Shown: positions 1-6,130 of the stretch, piece after piece | Layout: the number at the start of each line of letters is the position of its first letter | Numbering within the stretch: position 1 is the stretch's first letter | DNA from: Paracoccaceae bacterium | GTDB taxonomy: Bacteria > Pseudomonadota > Alphaproteobacteria > Rhodobacterales > Rhodobacteraceae | Direction of reading: 5' to 3' | Assembly: GCA_011389685.1 (NCBI GenBank) | Contig: JAABTV010000035.1 | Span: forward strand, 1 to 38,828 | Length of the DNA stretch: 38,828 bases | Made by a program: the position numbers and the translations under genes | The notes under the pieces: generated by a model | Seen by the model: only the letters and a program-made list of their open reading frames with translations | Told to the model about the DNA's origin: nothing | The model's database searches: none

Positions 1-1
1 A

Positions 2-1168
2 CTCGAAGCTCTGGAGGCGCCGAGGCCCGAACATGTCAAGAAGGTGCCAGCCTCGTTCATCGAGGGGCTCGAATACATCCAGAAGGTCGAGGCCGAAGAG
101 GCCGAGCGCGCCGCCGCAGCAGAGAAGGCCGCGGAAGAGGCCGTCGCGGCGCGCATCGCCGCCGCCGTGGAGCGCGCCACCACCGAGGCGCAGGGCACCC
201 CGGACGACACCGCCGGCGACGGGCCGGGTGCCGCGATCGACTGGTCTGCCATCCCAACGACCAAGGTCGGTCTGTTCTATCCGGGTCAGGCATCCTGGGA
301 ATGGGTCTTGAACGGCAGGACCCATGGCGGCGCCCGCGCCTTTACCAAGGGTGGCGACACCTGTTCGGTCTGCCATTCCAAGGAAACGCCCGCCATGGGC
401 GCCAAGATCGTGAGCGGCGAAACCGCCGAAACCACGCCCATCCCCGGCAAGCGCGGTTCGGTCGATCTCGACGTGCAGGCCACCCATGACGGCGAAAACC
501 TCTACTTGCGCCTGCGCTGGAAGGACGCGCCGCATGTGCCCGTGCCGTTCGTCGACGGTGGCAAGATGGACCCCGACAACAAGGTCAAACTGGCCATGAT
601 GGTCATGGGTGACGGGGTCGAACATGGCCAACAGGCCGGATGCTGGGCCAGCTGCCATATCGACAGCCGCACCATGCCCAACGCACCCGAAAGCACTGGC
701 GATCTCGACGAGCGTCTGGGCGGTCATGGCTACGTGCAGAAATACGTCCCCGAAAGCCGGACCGAGATCGAGTTGCGCGGCCGCAACCGCCCGATGGGTG
801 GCTGGGACATGCTGCAAAGCGAGGAGGACCTTGCCGGTTTCCTTGAAAACGGAACCTTCATGGACCTGACCCGCGTCGATGCCTCGGGTGCGCCGCGGCG
901 CGGTTACCTGCTCGAAAGCCGTCACGAGGATGCGGGCCACCCGGTCGAGGCCGGGGCCACTCTGGAGGGCGACACATGGACCATGGTCATCGCCCGCCCG
1001 CTCGCCGCCAACGGTCCGGGCCAGGTCGCGATCGAACCGGGCAAGGTCTATACCGTCGGGTTCGCGCTGCATGACGACCACAGCGCCGCGCGTTTCCACC
1101 ATGTCTCGCTCGATCTGCGGCTCGCGCTGGACGATGCGTCGGTCGAGATCAACGCGGCGCAAAACTGA
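2..1168 (+). CDS. c-type cytochrome with ethylbenzene-dehydrogenase-like haem domain (5' truncated)
   Basis: The reading frame is open from the first bases of the window, so the N-terminus lies upstream; a GTG at 44 is the first in-window start codon but has no convincing ribosome site. The visible part opens with an Ala/Glu-rich stretch of about 50 residues that looks like a long helical linker. It is followed by a CSVCH haem c motif (bases 362-376) and then by a beta-rich region resembling the cytochrome c-552/DMSO reductase-like (EB_dh) haem domain. A second Cys-containing motif, CWASCH (641-658), has three residues between the cysteines instead of two. Such domains can be fused to NapC/NirT-type quinol-oxidising cytochromes, and that is my guess for the missing part. 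Its place before the haem d1 genes suggests electron delivery to periplasmic nitrite reduction. The domain assignment is moderate; the NirT fusion is inference. Confidence 0.7.
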   Translation, partial: LEALEAPRPEHVKKVPASFIEGLEYIQKVEAEEAERAAAAEKAAEEAVAARIAAAVERATTEAQGTPDDTAGDGPGAAIDWSAIPTTKVGLFYPGQASWEWVLNGRTHGGARAFTKGGDTCSVCHSKETPAMGAKIVSGETAETTPIPGKRGSVDLDVQATHDGENLYLRLRWKDAPHVPVPFVDGGKMDPDNKVKLAMMVMGDGVEHGQQAGCWASCHIDSRTMPNAPESTGDLDERLGGHGYVQKYVPESRTEIELRGRNRPMGGWDMLQSEEDLAGFLENGTFMDLTRVDASGAPRRGYLLESRHEDAGHPVEAGATLEGDTWTMVIARPLAANGPGQVAIEPGKVYTVGFALHDDHSAARFHHVSLDLRLALDDASVEINAAQN

Positions 1169-1177
1169 GCTCCCTCA

Positions 1178-1250
1178 GGGCAGGCGGGTTTTACCCTGCC
1201 CGCCTGCCCGTCCCTGGTCCGGTCCCCCAGCAAGGGGCCGGGCCATTTTT
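1178..1250 (+). terminator. tandem hairpins; second is a rho-independent terminator
   Basis: Two stem-loops follow the truncated cytochrome gene. The first has perfect 11-bp arms (1178-1188 and 1199-1209) with a 10-base loop and no T run. The second pairs 1215-1227 with 1234-1245 (one bulge, one G-U pair) and runs directly into TTTTT (1246-1250), the classical form of intrinsic terminator. This separates the cytochrome transcript from the gene starting at 1294. Confidence 0.75.
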
Positions 1251-1293
1251 CTTCACCAGCGTTGACCCGAACGAGATTGAAAGGAGACCGACC

Positions 1294-1773
1294 ATGCGCA
1301 CAACCCTTCTTGCCTGCCTCATCCCTGTCGCGGCCCTGACCGGTGGCGCTGCGGCCGACGAGGCCCGACCACACCTGCATGGCGACGGCGTGGTGATCGA
1401 CGGCACGCTTTTCACCGCCGAGGACATCGACAGGGGCGCCTCGATCTTCATGCGGCGCTGCTCGCAATGTCACGGGCTCGACCACACGAACTACAAGGCG
1501 CCATGGCTCAACGGCATCCTGAACCGCCCCTCGGCCAGTGTCGAGGACTGGGCCTATTCCGAACCCTTCCGCGCATGGGGGGGCACATGGACGGTCGAGA
1601 ACCTCAGGACCTGGCTCAGCAAACCACAGGATATGATCCCCGGAACCGAGATGAATTTCGGAGGCTTCCGCCGGAGCGCCGAGGACCGAGACAGCGTCAT
1701 CGCCTTCCTGGTCTCGCGATCGCTCGCCGATGAGGCCGAAGAGGCCGAAGAGACGGCACCGGCCGACGAGTGA
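1294..1773 (+). CDS. periplasmic class I cytochrome c
   Basis: A 159-residue monohaem cytochrome. It has a Sec signal peptide (about residues 1-21), a CSQCH haem-attachment motif at 56-60, and a plausible axial Met at 120 in the sequence PGTEMNF. The start is supported by AAAGGAG just upstream of the ATG. The C-terminal 15 residues are strongly acidic (8 Asp/Glu), which could be a docking surface for a basic partner. It lies between a terminator and the nir promoter, so it may be transcribed alone. The likely role is periplasmic electron carrier, possibly donor to cytochrome cd1 nitrite reductase (NirM-like), but the partner is inferred from position only. It is too short, and lacks a beta-propeller, to be NirS itself. 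Confidence 0.8.
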   Translation: MRTTLLACLIPVAALTGGAAADEARPHLHGDGVVIDGTLFTAEDIDRGASIFMRRCSQCHGLDHTNYKAPWLNGILNRPSASVEDWAYSEPFRAWGGTWTVENLRTWLSKPQDMIPGTEMNFGGFRRSAEDRDSVIAFLVSRSLADEAEEAEETAPADE

Positions 1774-1790
1774 TCCGCGATTCCCGCATC

Positions 1791-1804
1791 TTAACGAAAG
1801 TCAA
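1791..1804 (+). promoter_or_regulatory. Nnr/FNR-family box upstream of nirE
   Basis: The sequence TTAACGAAAGTCAA matches the TTAAC-N4-GTCAA form of Nnr/Dnr-type boxes in Paracoccus-like denitrifiers and differs by one base from the FNR consensus TTGAC-N4-GTCAA. Its centre (1797.5) would sit at -41.5 of a start site near 1839. A weak -10-like AACCAT (1827-1832) lies where expected, and nirE starts at 1862. This is the geometry of a class II FNR-type promoter, implying induction by nitric oxide and/or low oxygen. Confidence 0.7.
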
Positions 1805-1861
1805 GGTCGCCGCGCGCGTGATCGGCAACCATGGAACCCAACATCACATCGGGAGACAGCG

Positions 1862-2638
1862 ATGAAAGATCTCAGCCAAGGCCGTGTGTTGCTTGTGGGG
1901 GCCGGACCGGGCGATCCCGAGCTTTTGACCGTCAAGGCGCTCAGAGCCATCCAGACGGCCGATGTGGTGGTGTTCGACCGCTTGGTCAGCCCCGAAGTCA
2001 TGGGGCTGATTCCCGATACCACACGGCGGATCGACGTCGGCAAATCCCCCAGTTGCCACAAGATGCCACAGGACGACATCAACGCGCTCCTCGTGGCACT
2101 GGCCAGCGATGGACAGGTGGTGGCGCGGCTCAAGGGCGGTGATCCGCTGATTTTCGGCCGGGGCAGCGAAGAGGTCGCAGTGCTGCGCGCCGCAGGGGTC
2201 GCATGTGACTACATTCCCGGAATCACCGCGGCACAGGGGGCGTCATCCTCGACCGGCGTGCCGCTCACCCATCGCGGGCTGGCCACCGGCGTGCGCTATG
2301 TCACCGGGCACCGCGCCGCCGATGCGCGGCTCGATCTCGACTGGCAAAGCCTCGCCTGCGACGACACCACGCTGGTGTTTTACATGAGCGCGATGAACAT
2401 CGCCGAAATCTCGTTTGAGCTGATGCGCCACGGCCTGCCCGCCGCGACCCCTGCTCTGAGCGTCGCCTCGGCCACCACCCCGCGCGAGACGCGCATCCGC
2501 TCGACGCTTGGCGGAATCGCCGCCGATGTCGCCACGCACCGCCCCGAAGCGCCGGTCCTCTTCATCATCGGGCGGGTGGTCTCGCTCTATGGCGCTCAAC
2601 CCGAGGCTGTGACGTTCAAGGCGCAAGGCTATGCCTGA
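1862..2638 (+). CDS. nirE: uroporphyrinogen-III C-methyltransferase NirE
   Basis: A 258-residue SUMT that methylates uroporphyrinogen III twice with S-adenosylmethionine to give precorrin-2, the first committed step towards sirohaem and haem d1. The SAM-binding loop GAGPGDPE is at residues 13-20 and the family motif KGGDPLIFGRG at 91-101. It contains only the methyltransferase domain, with no CysG dehydrogenase/chelatase part. That fits a dedicated haem d1 enzyme, as does the immediate nirC-nirF neighbourhood. The ATG at 1862 is preceded by GGGAGA. It is the first gene of an operon under the box at 1791. An upstream extension of the frame to 1730 is rejected because it overlaps the promoter. 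Confidence 0.9.
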   Translation: MKDLSQGRVLLVGAGPGDPELLTVKALRAIQTADVVVFDRLVSPEVMGLIPDTTRRIDVGKSPSCHKMPQDDINALLVALASDGQVVARLKGGDPLIFGRGSEEVAVLRAAGVACDYIPGITAAQGASSSTGVPLTHRGLATGVRYVTGHRAADARLDLDWQSLACDDTTLVFYMSAMNIAEISFELMRHGLPAATPALSVASATTPRETRIRSTLGGIAADVATHRPEAPVLFIIGRVVSLYGAQPEAVTFKAQGYA

Positions 2639-2981
2639 TCCGCGCGCCCTGCTTGTCGCGCTCATCCTGGCCACGGGCGCAGGCGCGGCCCATTCCGGCC
2701 CGTCCGGGGATGAGGCGGCGTGGCTGGAACACCTCGTCATTCAGGATTGCGGCTCGTGCCATGGGCTCACCTTCAAGGGCGGGCTGGGCAGCCCGCTGAC
2801 CCCCGAGGCGCTGGCCCATCACGACGGGCCCGAAACGCTGGCTCATATCATTCTCGACGGCATTCCCGACACCGCGATGCCGCCATGGCGCGCGCTGCTG
2901 ACCGAAGAACAGGCGCTGTGGATCGCCCGATATCTGATCGACCCTGATTCACGCGACCCCGATTCCCGCGACAAGGAGTAG
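2631..2981 (+). CDS. nirC: NirC-type periplasmic cytochrome c
   Basis: A small 116-residue cytochrome. It has a signal peptide (about 1-20), CGSCH haem attachment at 40-44 followed by GLTFKGGLG, and a likely Met ligand at 83 (TAMPPW). This pattern, the length and the nirE-nirC-nirF order match NirC, which supports maturation of haem d1 or electron supply to cytochrome cd1. The ATG lies inside the last codons of nirE (8-base overlap), so translation is probably coupled. The C-terminus carries a direct duplication of five residues (DPDSR twice, about 2940-2969), probably a local slippage event in an otherwise dispensable tail. Confidence 0.85.
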   Translation: MPDPRALLVALILATGAGAAHSGPSGDEAAWLEHLVIQDCGSCHGLTFKGGLGSPLTPEALAHHDGPETLAHIILDGIPDTAMPPWRALLTEEQALWIARYLIDPDSRDPDSRDKE

Positions 2982-2983
2982 CC

Positions 2984-4138
2984 ATGTCCCGCCTTATCGT
3001 CCTTCTGTCCTTTGTCCTGCTGCTTGCGGCGGGCAAATCCATTGCCGAACCGGCGACGCCCACCGGCGCGCTGGGCGTGGTGATCGAGCGCGCCACCGGG
3101 TCGGTTCTGATCGTCGACCGGATGCAGCACAAGGCGATCGAACGGATCGAGGGGCTGGGCGACCTGTCCCACGCCTCGGTCAACTTCTCGCCCGACGAGC
3201 GTTTTGCCTATGTGTTCGGGCGCGATGGCGGGCTGACCAAGATCGACCTTCTGGACCGCCGCATCGCCAAACGCATCATCCAGGCCGGCAATTCCATCGG
3301 CGGGGCCATTTCCGACGACGGCGCGCTGGTCGCGGTGTCGAATTACGAACCCGGCGGCATTCGGGTGTTCGATGCCGACACGCTCGACATGGTGGCCGAC
3401 ATCCCGGCGCAATCGAAAACCGTGGGTCTTGTCGAGCTTCCCGCGCGGCGCTTTGCCTGGGCGCAGTGGGACAGCGGCGATGCGCACATGGCCGATCTTT
3501 CCGGCGCCGAGCCGGTCGTCACCCGGCTGGGCGCGACCGGGGCCAACCCCTATGACGCGGTGCTTTCGGGTGACGGGCGGCATTTCGTGGTGGGTCTTTT
3601 CGGTGAAAAGGGCCTCACCCTCTTCGACATGTGGGAAGACGCGCCCAAACCCGTCCGCTTCCTTTCGGATTACGGGAAAGAGGGCGAGGACATGCCGGTC
3701 TACAAGATGCCCCACCTTCAGGGCTGGGCCGTGACCGAGGGACAGTTCGCCCTGCCCGCCGTGGGCCGGCACGAGGTGCTCTGGGTCGATCGCGACACGC
3801 TGGCCGAGACCGCCCGCACCAAGACCCATGGCCAGCCGATCTTCGTGCTTTCGCAACCGGCCAGCCCCTATGCCTGGGTCAATTTCGCGATACCGCATAA
3901 CGACACGCTGCAGGTGATCGACAGCCGCACCCATGAAGTTGTCGACACGCTCAAACCCGGAGCGGCAGTGCTGCACATGGAGTTCAGCCCGCGTGGGCAC
4001 GAGGTTTGGGTGTCGTCGCGCGATGACAACAAGATCATCATCTATGACACCCATCGCCGCGAGGTGAAGGCCGAGATCCCGGCGCAAAGCCCCTCGGGCA
4101 TCTTCTTCACCGCCCGCGCCCACAGAACGGGACTCTAA
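2984..4138 (+). CDS. nirF: haem d1 biosynthesis protein NirF
   Basis: A 384-residue protein with a signal peptide (about residues 1-22, ending at an AEPA-like site) followed by a beta-propeller-like sequence typical of the NirF/NirN/cd1 C-terminal family. The stretch LSHASVNFSPDERFAYVFGR is characteristic of NirF. NirF acts in the periplasm late in haem d1 synthesis and binds the tetrapyrrole. No lipobox cysteine is seen near the signal cleavage site, so it should be soluble. AAGGAG of the ribosome site overlaps the nirC stop, and the ATG follows two bases after that stop, so the two genes are tightly coupled. Confidence 0.88.
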   Translation: MSRLIVLLSFVLLLAAGKSIAEPATPTGALGVVIERATGSVLIVDRMQHKAIERIEGLGDLSHASVNFSPDERFAYVFGRDGGLTKIDLLDRRIAKRIIQAGNSIGGAISDDGALVAVSNYEPGGIRVFDADTLDMVADIPAQSKTVGLVELPARRFAWAQWDSGDAHMADLSGAEPVVTRLGATGANPYDAVLSGDGRHFVVGLFGEKGLTLFDMWEDAPKPVRFLSDYGKEGEDMPVYKMPHLQGWAVTEGQFALPAVGRHEVLWVDRDTLAETARTKTHGQPIFVLSQPASPYAWVNFAIPHNDTLQVIDSRTHEVVDTLKPGAAVLHMEFSPRGHEVWVSSRDDNKIIIYDTHRREVKAEIPAQSPSGIFFTARAHRTGL

Positions 4139-4141
4139 GCC

Positions 4142-5131
4142 ATGACGCCGATGATTGACCCCACCGATGCGCGGCTCTTGCAAGAGTATCAACGCGATTT
4201 CCCGCTGGTGCGGGCGCCCTTTGCCACCATCGCCGCCGATCTGGGCCTTTCCGAAGCCGTGGTGATCGACCGGCTGCACCGGCTGCAGGACGAAGGCAAG
4301 ATCGCCCGCGTCGGTGCCACGGTGCGGCCCAACACCGCCGGCGCCTCGACACTGGCCGCGCTGTCGGTGCCCGAGACGCGGCTGGAAGAGGTGGCAGGGA
4401 TCGTGAGCGCGGAATCCGGCGTTAACCATTCCTATCACCGCGAGAATCGTTGGAACCTGTGGTTCGTCGCCACCGCCGCCAACCGGATCGACCTGTCGGC
4501 GACGCTCGACAGGATCGGGCGGCGCAGCGGGCTCAAGGTGCTCGACCTGCCGCTGGTGCGGGCATTCAACATCGACCTCGGGTTCCGTCTCAACGGGCCG
4601 CGCCATTCGCTGGGCATCGCAGGCGCGCCAGACCTTGGTGCGCTGACCGAGGCCGACCGACCATTGTTGCAGGCCCTTTCGCAGGGGCTTGCACTCTGCC
4701 CCGCGCCCTATGCGGCGCTGGGCCATGATCTGGGGCTGGGCGAGGCGCAGGTGCTCGCCCGCATCCACGCGCTCTTGCGCGCCGGTATCCTCACCCGCAT
4801 CGGCGTGATCGTGCGGCACCGCGCGCTGGGCTGGTCCTCGAACGCGATGGTGGCCTTCGAAGTGCCCGACAACCGGATCGAGGCGGCGGGACTGGCGCTG
4901 ACCCGGCATCCGGGCGTCACGCTGTGCTATCAGCGCCGCACCGCCATGGGGCTCTGGCCCTATGGCCTCTTCTGCATGATCCACGCTCGCAGCCGGTCCG
5001 AGGCGCTGGGCATCCTTGACGGCGCGCGCGCCATGCCCGACCTTGCCGGGGCAAGACATCAGGTCATGTTCTCGCTGCGCTGCTTCAAACAGACCGGCGC
5101 ACGGCTGACCCGACAGGAGGATGCGGCATGA
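4142..5131 (+). CDS. nirDL: fused sirohaem decarboxylase NirDL
   Basis: A 329-residue protein made of two AsnC/Lrp-like halves. The first half has a winged-helix region (about 10-60) and the motif HSYHREN at 96-102 within an NHSY...NLWFV block. The second has a helix-turn-helix-like region (about 175-225) and LCYQRR (261-266) followed by WPYGLFCMIH (272-281). These are the signatures of the NirD and NirL halves. The family removes the acetate carboxyls of sirohaem at C12 and C18 to give didecarboxysirohaem. It is an enzyme, not a DNA-binding regulator, despite the fold. Separate nirG and nirH are absent from this operon. It starts three bases after nirF (ATG 4142, with an in-frame ATG at 4151 as alternative). 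Confidence 0.88.
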   Translation: MTPMIDPTDARLLQEYQRDFPLVRAPFATIAADLGLSEAVVIDRLHRLQDEGKIARVGATVRPNTAGASTLAALSVPETRLEEVAGIVSAESGVNHSYHRENRWNLWFVATAANRIDLSATLDRIGRRSGLKVLDLPLVRAFNIDLGFRLNGPRHSLGIAGAPDLGALTEADRPLLQALSQGLALCPAPYAALGHDLGLGEAQVLARIHALLRAGILTRIGVIVRHRALGWSSNAMVAFEVPDNRIEAAGLALTRHPGVTLCYQRRTAMGLWPYGLFCMIHARSRSEALGILDGARAMPDLAGARHQVMFSLRCFKQTGARLTRQEDAA

Positions 5132-5850
5132 GTGACGCAACGCGCGCCGTGATCGTGGCGCATGGCAGCCCTTCGGACCCCGACCCGCAGGAGCGGGCCA
5201 TGCAGGCGCTGGCGGCATCCGTCGCGCAGCACCTGCCCGGCGCGGAGGTGAACGGCGTGACGCTGGCCAGCGAAGGCCGGTTCGAGGCGGCGCTCGACCG
5301 TGCCGCAAAGGGGCAAGAAACGCCCCTCGTCTATCCCTTTTTCATGGCGCGCGGCTGGTTCACCGAAACCTTCCTGCGCCGCCGCACCGGTGAGAGGCCC
5401 GCGTGGCAGATGGCACCGTTCGGGCTTGAACCCGGACTTTGTGAGCTGGCGGCCGGCACCCTGCGCAAGACGCTGGCCGAACAGGCATGGGCGGCGGGGG
5501 ATACGACCCTGTTTCTCGCCGCCCATGGAAGCCGCTCGAACCGTGCCAGCCGCGACAGCGCCATGCACGCCGCGCCCGCCATTGCAAAGGCGGCCGGGCT
5601 GGCGCGGGTTCGGGTGGGGTTTGTCGAGGAAGCCCCGTATCCCGCCGAGGCCGCGCGCGATCTGGGCCAGGCGATCTGCCTGCCGTTCTTTGCCCTGCCG
5701 GCCGGGCATGTGGTCGAGGACATCCCCGAGGCGCTGGCCGAGGCGCGGTTTGACGGTCCGGTCCTGCCGCCCTTTGTCGGCCATGACGGTATCGGCGCAC
5801 TCATCGCGGCCAGCCTTGCCCGCGCGGCGCGCGCAAGGCGGGCGGCATGA
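5128..5850 (+). CDS. cbiX: CbiX/SirB-type sirohydrochlorin chelatase
   Basis: A 240-residue two-domain CbiX. Each half begins with a chelatase motif: AHGS at 11-14 and AAHGSR at 131-136. The second metal-site histidine is present only in the C-terminal half (PAGHVVED, His194). The matching N-terminal position reads MARGWFTE, without His. CbiX/SirB enzymes insert Co or Fe into sirohydrochlorin. Placed after nirE and nirDL, iron insertion to make sirohaem for haem d1 is the likely role. NirE lacks its own chelatase domain, so this gene would fill that gap, though the precorrin-2 dehydrogenase must come from elsewhere. It overlaps nirDL by ATGA. Cobalt chelation cannot be excluded from sequence. 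Confidence 0.8.
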   Translation: MSDATRAVIVAHGSPSDPDPQERAMQALAASVAQHLPGAEVNGVTLASEGRFEAALDRAAKGQETPLVYPFFMARGWFTETFLRRRTGERPAWQMAPFGLEPGLCELAAGTLRKTLAEQAWAAGDTTLFLAAHGSRSNRASRDSAMHAAPAIAKAAGLARVRVGFVEEAPYPAEAARDLGQAICLPFFALPAGHVVEDIPEALAEARFDGPVLPPFVGHDGIGALIAASLARAARARRAA

Positions 5851-6104
5851 GCCTGCACAGTCGCAAGGGATTTCTCGGGCTCTGCGCGTGGCTCTACCCC
5901 TTCACCGCCGCGGCGGTGGCGATCAACCTGTTCCTGTTGTTCCTGATGCTTCAGGCATTGGGCGTGCCCGCCATGCCGCCGCTGGTGGCGGTGATCGTGT
6001 CGATCCCGCTTGGCATCCCGGCCACGTGGCTCGCCGCGCGCTGGGTGCGCGGGCTTATCGACGAGGCTGAACGCCGACCCGGCGCCCGCCCGTCAGACCA
6101 CTGA
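5847..6104 (+). CDS. small membrane protein, last gene of the nir operon
   Basis: An 85-residue protein with two predicted membrane helices (about 17-38 and 44-64) separated by a Pro-rich turn, and a charged C-terminal tail (DEAERRPGARPSDH). I do not recognise a family. It overlaps cbiX by ATGA and ends the operon, 26 bases before the convergent mdeB stop. It is therefore co-transcribed with haem d1 genes and may be an accessory membrane factor, but no function can be assigned. Confidence 0.7.
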   Translation: MSLHSRKGFLGLCAWLYPFTAAAVAINLFLLFLMLQALGVPAMPPLVAVIVSIPLGIPATWLAARWVRGLIDEAERRPGARPSDH

Positions 6105-6130
6105 ACTCGAGTCGCGATGGCGCCTGACCG

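Noticed and set aside
1294-1773. cytochrome considered as NirS or its N-terminal domain
   Set aside because: At 159 residues it is complete, with its own signal peptide and stop, and no d1-binding propeller follows.
4142-5131. NirDL considered as an Lrp/AsnC transcription regulator
   Set aside because: The duplicated AsnC halves with the HSYHREN and WPYGLFCMIH blocks, and the nir context, identify the sirohaem decarboxylase family instead.
2843-5308. 821-codon open frame on the - strand opposite nirF and nirDL
   Set aside because: It is a shadow of high-GC codon bias: no domain is recognisable, composition is Arg/Gly/His-rich, and it lies entirely opposite well-identified genes.
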